Assembly: GCF_963378105.1 (NCBI RefSeq)
Contig: NZ_OY726398.1
Location: 868,001 to 932,000, forward strand
Source: Mycolicibacter sp. MU0102
Lineage (GTDB): Bacteria; Actinomycetota; Actinomycetes; Mycobacteriales; Mycobacteriaceae
Direction of reading: 5' to 3'
DNA: 64,000 nt
Shown here: positions 60,321-64,000 of the stretch, piece after piece
How the letters are laid out: every line of letters begins with the position of its first letter
How positions within the stretch are numbered: position 1 is the first letter of the stretch
The notes under the pieces: generated by a model
The model's database searches: none
Told to the model about the DNA's origin: nothing
Seen by the model: only the letters and a program-made list of their open reading frames with translations
Made by a program: the position numbers and the translations under genes

Positions 60321-60326
60321 TATCAT
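60321..60326 (+). promoter_or_regulatory. -10 element for the HNH gene
   Basis: TATCAT lies 7 nt before ATG 60334 and overlaps the first bases of the LexA palindrome. A leaderless start and direct repression are both implied. Confidence 0.55.
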
Positions 60327-60342
60327 CGAACATATGTTCGAT
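60325..60342. promoter_or_regulatory. LexA (SOS) box over HNH gene start
   Basis: ATCGAACATATGTTCGAT is a perfect 18-bp palindrome containing TCGAAC-N4-GTTCGA, the mycobacterial SOS box. It covers the -10, the likely transcription start and the ATG, so LexA would fully block the gene until DNA damage. Some 13E12-repeat genes of M. tuberculosis are known to carry SOS boxes. Confidence 0.85.
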
Positions 60343-61821
60343 AGTAGGTTGCCGGGGCCGGAATCGTTGGCCGATGCCGACGACAAAGCCCTGGTGGCGG
60401 CCATCGCCGGGTGGTCGCAGGTGGAGGCCGCGGCCTCGGCGCGCCGCCTGGCGGCGATCGGCGAGTTGGTCGCTCGGCGCACCCGCGGAATCGACGCGGT
60501 GAACCGGTCACGCTGGTCCTGCGACTACTGGGATGCCGCGGCCTCCGAAGTCGCCGCCGCCGAACAGATCAGCCACGGGATGGCGTCCTCGCAGATGTAT
60601 CTGGCTTCGGCGCTGCGGGAGCGGCTGCCAAAGGTCGCCGCCCTGTTTCTCGAGGGGGCGATCAGCACCCGGCTGGTCGCCACGATCGTCTGGCGCACCA
60701 CCTTGATCACCAACCCCTACCTCTTGCACATCATCGACACCGAGCTCGCCGCGATCGCCACCGGTCTGGGGACCCTCTCGGCAGCCAAGACCGCTGCGGC
60801 CATCGACGCCCTGATCGACCGGTACGACCCCGAAGCCATCCGACGCCAAGAACGCGATGCCCGGGGCCGCGAAATCGTCATCGACACCCGAAACAGCGAG
60901 AACGGCACCACCGCCCTGTGGGGGCGGCTGTTCGCCACCGATGCCACCGCACTCGACCGGCGCCTGACCCAATTGGCCCACACCGTCTGCGACGACGACC
61001 CCCGCACCCTGGCCCAACGCCGCGCCGATGCCCTCGGCGCCCTGGCCGCCGGCGCGGACGGCCTCGCCTGCGGCTGCGGCAACAGCGACTGCCCCGCTGC
61101 CGGGGCAGACGCCCGCGCGGGCAACGTCACCGTCTACGTCCTGGCCGACCAAACCGCCCTGCACACCCCCACCGAGCCGCGATTCGGCAACGGCCAACAG
61201 TCCCCGGCGCCGGCCCCACAGTCCCGACCCCCAGCGCATCGGCCACGGTCGGGACACATCATCGGCGGGGGCACCGTTCCCGCGCCACTGCTGGCACAGC
61301 TGGTCAACAACGGCGCCACCGTCAAACCCCTTCGACACCCCAGCGATCTGCCCGCCGAACCGCACTACCGGCCCTCCACAGCACTGGCTGCCGTCATTCG
61401 CGCCCGCGACCTCACCTGCCGATTCCCCGGCTGCGACCAGCCCGCCAGCTACTGCGATATCGACCACGCCATCGCCTATCCAATCGGCCCCACCCACCCG
61501 GCCAACCTGCGATGCCTCTGCCGAAAACACCACCTGCTCAAGACCTTCTGGACCGGCCCCGGGGGCTGGAGTGACCGCCAGCACCCCGACGGCACCATCG
61601 AATGGACCAGCCCCACCGGTCACACCTACACCACCCGGCCCGGCAGCACACTCGTCTTCCCGACCCTGTGCATGCCCACCACCGCAGCAGCAGTAACCCC
61701 GTCACCAGCTACATCAACCGTCGACCGCTGCCTGATGATGCCCACCCGCAAACACACCCGAAGCCAAGACCGCACCCACCGCATCAACACCGAACGCGCC
61801 CTCAACAAAGCCCCACCCTGA
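60334..61821 (+). CDS. 13E12-type HNH endonuclease (DUF222)
   Basis: About 495 aa from ATG 60334; the frame upstream to 60082 is a shadow. Residues about 15-330 are the DUF222/13E12 domain (ALVAAIAGWSQVEAAASARRLAAIGELVARR...). The HNH nuclease module near residues 350-390 has CRFPGCDQPASYCDIDHAIAY and CRKHHLLKTFW, with the CxxC/CxxH zinc and catalytic His/Asp. It is expected to cut DNA; the function of this family in the SOS response is unknown. It converges on ku and lies beside the ku-ligD pair. Confidence 0.85.
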   Translation: MFDSRLPGPESLADADDKALVAAIAGWSQVEAAASARRLAAIGELVARRTRGIDAVNRSRWSCDYWDAAASEVAAAEQISHGMASSQMYLASALRERLPKVAALFLEGAISTRLVATIVWRTTLITNPYLLHIIDTELAAIATGLGTLSAAKTAAAIDALIDRYDPEAIRRQERDARGREIVIDTRNSENGTTALWGRLFATDATALDRRLTQLAHTVCDDDPRTLAQRRADALGALAAGADGLACGCGNSDCPAAGADARAGNVTVYVLADQTALHTPTEPRFGNGQQSPAPAPQSRPPAHRPRSGHIIGGGTVPAPLLAQLVNNGATVKPLRHPSDLPAEPHYRPSTALAAVIRARDLTCRFPGCDQPASYCDIDHAIAYPIGPTHPANLRCLCRKHHLLKTFWTGPGGWSDRQHPDGTIEWTSPTGHTYTTRPGSTLVFPTLCMPTTAAAVTPSPATSTVDRCLMMPTRKHTRSQDRTHRINTERALNKAPP

Positions 61822-61909
61822 CGCCTATGAGCAGTCGAAGCCACGTCAGGCGTGCCGTACTCCCTGCCACCCGTCTGGAGTTTCGTCGGGGCCTCGTTCG
61901 GGCAAGCGC

Positions 61910-62767
61910 CTAAGCCCGGGCCTTCTTGGCGGGGGCCTTCTTCGCGGCTGCCTTCTTAGCGGGCGGCTTCGTGGACTCCGATCGCTTCTTCACGCTGGCC
62001 TCCAGCTTGGCCAGTAGGTCGGAAACATCTTCGGTCGCATCCAGTTCGGCGGGACGCTCCTCGGGGGTGAACGCCTCGTCGCCTTCGAGTTTGGCTGCGA
62101 TCAACTCGTGCAACTGCTCCTGATACGTGTCGTGGTAGCGGTCCGGGTCGAAATCGTCGGCCATCGATTCCACTACTTGCCCGGCCATCTTCAGCTCGGC
62201 CGGCTTGATCTCAACCTTGGTGTCCAGCGCGGGGAAGTCGGGGTCGCGAATCTCGTCCGGCCACAGCAGGGTGTGCACCACCATCACCTCGCGCTTGGAA
62301 AAATCCTTGACCCTTAGCGCCGCCAGCCGCGTCTTGTTACGCAGCGTGAAGTGCACGATCGCCACCCGCTCGGTCTCGGCGAGTGTCTTGGCCAGCAGCA
62401 CATAGGATTTGATTGATTTTGTGGCAGGCTCCAGAAAGTAGCTGCGGTCATAGAGCATCGGGTCCAGATCCGCGGCCGGCACGAACTCGAGGACCGCGAT
62501 CTCATGATCGCGCTCCTCGGGGAGATTCGCGATGTCGTCGTCGGTGATCACCACCATCCGCCCGTCGTCGGACTCATACGCCCGCGCGATGTCGCCGTAG
62601 TCGACGACTTCGCCGCACTCCTCGCACACCCGCCGGTAGCGGATTCGCCCGTGGTCCTTGGCATGCACCTGGCGGAACTTGATGTCATGGTCTTCGGTGG
62701 CGCTGTAGACCTTCACCGGCACGTTGACCAGACCGAATGCGATCGAACCCTTCCAGATGGAACGCAT
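61910..62767 (-). CDS. ku: Ku DNA end-binding protein
   Basis: 285 aa, bacterial Ku: MRSIWKGSIAFGLVNVPVKVYSATEDHDI is the typical start, then DDFDPDRYHDTYQEQLHELI near residue 200. The C-terminal tail is Lys/Ala-rich (KKAAAKKAPAKK), as known for DNA binding in mycobacterial Ku. It forms a homodimer ring on broken DNA ends and recruits LigD for non-homologous end joining. CATACT is 6 nt before ATG 62767, so the gene is probably leaderless. Divergent from ligD. Confidence 0.96.
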   Translation of the reverse strand: MRSIWKGSIAFGLVNVPVKVYSATEDHDIKFRQVHAKDHGRIRYRRVCEECGEVVDYGDIARAYESDDGRMVVITDDDIANLPEERDHEIAVLEFVPAADLDPMLYDRSYFLEPATKSIKSYVLLAKTLAETERVAIVHFTLRNKTRLAALRVKDFSKREVMVVHTLLWPDEIRDPDFPALDTKVEIKPAELKMAGQVVESMADDFDPDRYHDTYQEQLHELIAAKLEGDEAFTPEERPAELDATEDVSDLLAKLEASVKKRSESTKPPAKKAAAKKAPAKKARA

Positions 62768-62817
62768 GAGGCCAGTATGCCCACGCGAGAGTGCCGATAA
62801 CCTGCTTTGGCGCGACG

Positions 62818-62823
62818 TAGGTT
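62818..62823 (+). promoter_or_regulatory. -10 element for ligD
   Basis: TAGGTT lies 6 nt before ATG 62830, the typical leaderless spacing. The 62-bp ku-ligD gap thus holds two divergent promoters. Confidence 0.5.
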
Positions 62824-62829
62824 GGTGAG

Positions 62830-64000
62830 ATGGCCGCTGAGTCCGTCCAGACCCGGGTCAAGCTGACCAACGCCGACAAGGTGCTGTACCCCGCCACGGG
62901 CACCACCAAGGCCGAGGTCTACGACTACTACACCCGGATCGCCGAAGTGATGCTGCCGCACATCGCGGGACGCCCTGTAACGCGCAAACGCTGGCCCAAC
63001 GGTGTGGATCAGGGATCGTTCTTCGAAAAGCAGCTCGCCACTTCGGCGCCGGGCTGGTTGGCCCGCGCCGACATTCAACATCGCTCCGGCATCACCACTT
63101 ATCCGATCATCGAGGACCTCGACGGCCTGGCCTGGATCGCCCAGCAGGCTGCACTGGAAGTTCACGTTCCGCAGTGGCGTTTCGAGGCGCAGTGGTCCCA
63201 CGGCGGGAAGGTGCTCAAGCCAGGGCTGGCGACGCGGCTGGTCTTCGACCTCGACCCCGGCGAGGGCGCAACGATGAGCCAGCTCGCCGAGGTGGCGCGC
63301 GCCATCCGCGACCTGATGTCCGAGCTCGGCCTGGACACCTTCCCGGTCACCAGCGGCAGCAAAGGCGTGCACCTGTACGCCGCCCTCGAGCGCCCGGTGA
63401 GCAGTACCGGTGCCGCCACGGTAGCCAAACGCGTTGCGCAACAACTCGAAACCGCGATGCCCGAGCTGGTGACCGCGACCATGGCCAAGAAGCTGCGGGC
63501 CGGCAAGGTCTTTCTCGACTGGAGTCAGAACAATGCGGCCAAGACCACCATCGCGCCGTACTCGCTGCGCGGCCGCGACCATCCGACGGTCGCCGCCCCC
63601 CGCACCTGGGCCGAGCTGGACGACCCGGACCTGCGGCAGCTGCGCTTTGACGAGGTGCTGGACCGCGTTGAGCGCGACGGTGATCTGTTGGCCGGCCTCG
63701 ATGGCCCCCTGGAAGGCCAAGATCGCCTGGCCGTGTACCGGGCCAAGCGTGATGCGGGCCGGACTCCCGAACCCGTCCCGGCCGCGGCGCCGGCGCCGGG
63801 CGAGGGCAACAGTTTCGTCATCCATGAGCACCACGCCCGCCGGCTGCACTACGACTTCCGGCTGGAGCGCGATGGGGTGTTGGTGAGCTGGGCGGTGCCC
63901 AAGAACCTCCCGGACTCCACGTCGGTCAACCATCTCGCGGTGCGCACCGAGGACCATCCGCTCGAATACGGCCGCTTCGAAGGCACCATCCCCAAGGGCG
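62830..64000 (+). CDS. ligD: Multifunctional DNA ligase D, N-terminal part
   Basis: The gene runs past the window end; 390 codons are visible. The POL (primase-polymerase) domain comes first, as in mycobacterial LigD. It opens VKLTNADKVLYPATGTTKAEV and has FEKQLA, the metal motif DLDPG, SGSKGVHLYAAL and FLDWSQNNAAKTTIAPYSLRG. The phosphoesterase domain begins near residue 315 with FVIHEHHARRLHYDFRLERDG and continues to SWAVPKNLP. The ligase domain must lie beyond the window. It fills and seals broken ends with Ku. Confidence 0.95.
   Translation, partial: MAAESVQTRVKLTNADKVLYPATGTTKAEVYDYYTRIAEVMLPHIAGRPVTRKRWPNGVDQGSFFEKQLATSAPGWLARADIQHRSGITTYPIIEDLDGLAWIAQQAALEVHVPQWRFEAQWSHGGKVLKPGLATRLVFDLDPGEGATMSQLAEVARAIRDLMSELGLDTFPVTSGSKGVHLYAALERPVSSTGAATVAKRVAQQLETAMPELVTATMAKKLRAGKVFLDWSQNNAAKTTIAPYSLRGRDHPTVAAPRTWAELDDPDLRQLRFDEVLDRVERDGDLLAGLDGPLEGQDRLAVYRAKRDAGRTPEPVPAAAPAPGEGNSFVIHEHHARRLHYDFRLERDGVLVSWAVPKNLPDSTSVNHLAVRTEDHPLEYGRFEGTIPKG

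Noticed and set aside
61822..61909. CCTGACG/CGTCAGG pair between the HNH gene and ku as a terminator
   Set aside because: Arms are about 20 nt apart and there is no U-tract, so the hairpin is too weak to call.

Overview
The window is high-GC actinobacterial DNA, and several features point to a Mycobacterium/Mycolicibacterium chromosome. There is a PPE-family protein, a 13E12-type HNH protein, an F420-type oxidoreductase and an acyl-ACP desaturase. Several genes appear to start on leaderless mRNAs, with TANNNT about 6-8 nt before the start codon. Two blocks recall the M. tuberculosis gene order. The left block matches Rv0904c-Rv0908 plus Rv0910 (accD3, echA6, an MBL-fold hydrolase, a serine hydrolase lipoprotein, ctpE, an SRPBCC protein). 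The right block matches Rv0924c/Rv0926c/Rv0927c (mntH, a DapB-like protein, an SDR) and Rv0937c-Rv0938 (ku, ligD). About 47 kb of other genes lie between them. M. tuberculosis equivalents are recalled from family knowledge; no search was run.

Layout. 1-10.4 kb: end of a DMT permease, the accD3/echA6 divergon, a same-strand run through ctpE and an SRPBCC protein, then an ABC-F ATPase behind a short leader peptide and a switchable hairpin. 10.4-14.7 kb: an SDR with a divergent TetR, then a two-gene restriction-modification cassette apparently inserted at the 3' end of an LLM oxidoreductase gene. 14.8-20.0 kb: DUF1254/DUF1214-type exported proteins and a secreted phosphoesterase. 20.0-21.6 kb: an IS481-type element with a 15-bp target duplication at the 3' end of tRNA-Arg(CCT), beside the remnant of a second copy. 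21.7-28.6 kb: a CGNR regulator divergent from a hydrolase/oxidoreductase/sterol-oxidase-like gene run, then photolyase. 28.5-36 kb: an epimerase, an echA-fadD operon divergent from a double-TetR regulator, a DoxX-like protein, TetR and an amine oxidase.

36.0-38.6 kb: a probable zinc-starvation (Zur) regulon. A CobW-type GTPase and the L31 paralogue run one way, and the L28-L33-S14-S18 paralogues the other, with two Zur-like boxes between them. 38.6-46.1 kb: a small membrane ORF, arylsulfatase, ArsR and a giant CtpI-like P-type ATPase. 46.1-49 kb: a SnoaL-like protein, a CrcB-DUF190-CrcB fluoride-export operon and an acyl-CoA dehydrogenase. 49-57 kb: a lipoprotein, a PNPOx-like protein, two SDRs, an SRPBCC protein, a desaturase with a perfect 20-bp operator palindrome, a SAM methyltransferase and a PPE protein. 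57-64 kb: mntH, DapB-like and SDR genes, a LexA-boxed HNH gene, and the Ku/LigD end-joining pair (LigD cut by the window end).

Apart from the IS and its flanking repeats there is no stretch above 300 bases without a gene. The clearest regulatory signals are the ABC-F leader/hairpin, the LexA box, the Zur boxes and the desaturase palindrome. The clearest mobile-DNA signals are the restriction-modification cassette with its flanking repeats and the tandem IS insertion at tRNA-Arg.
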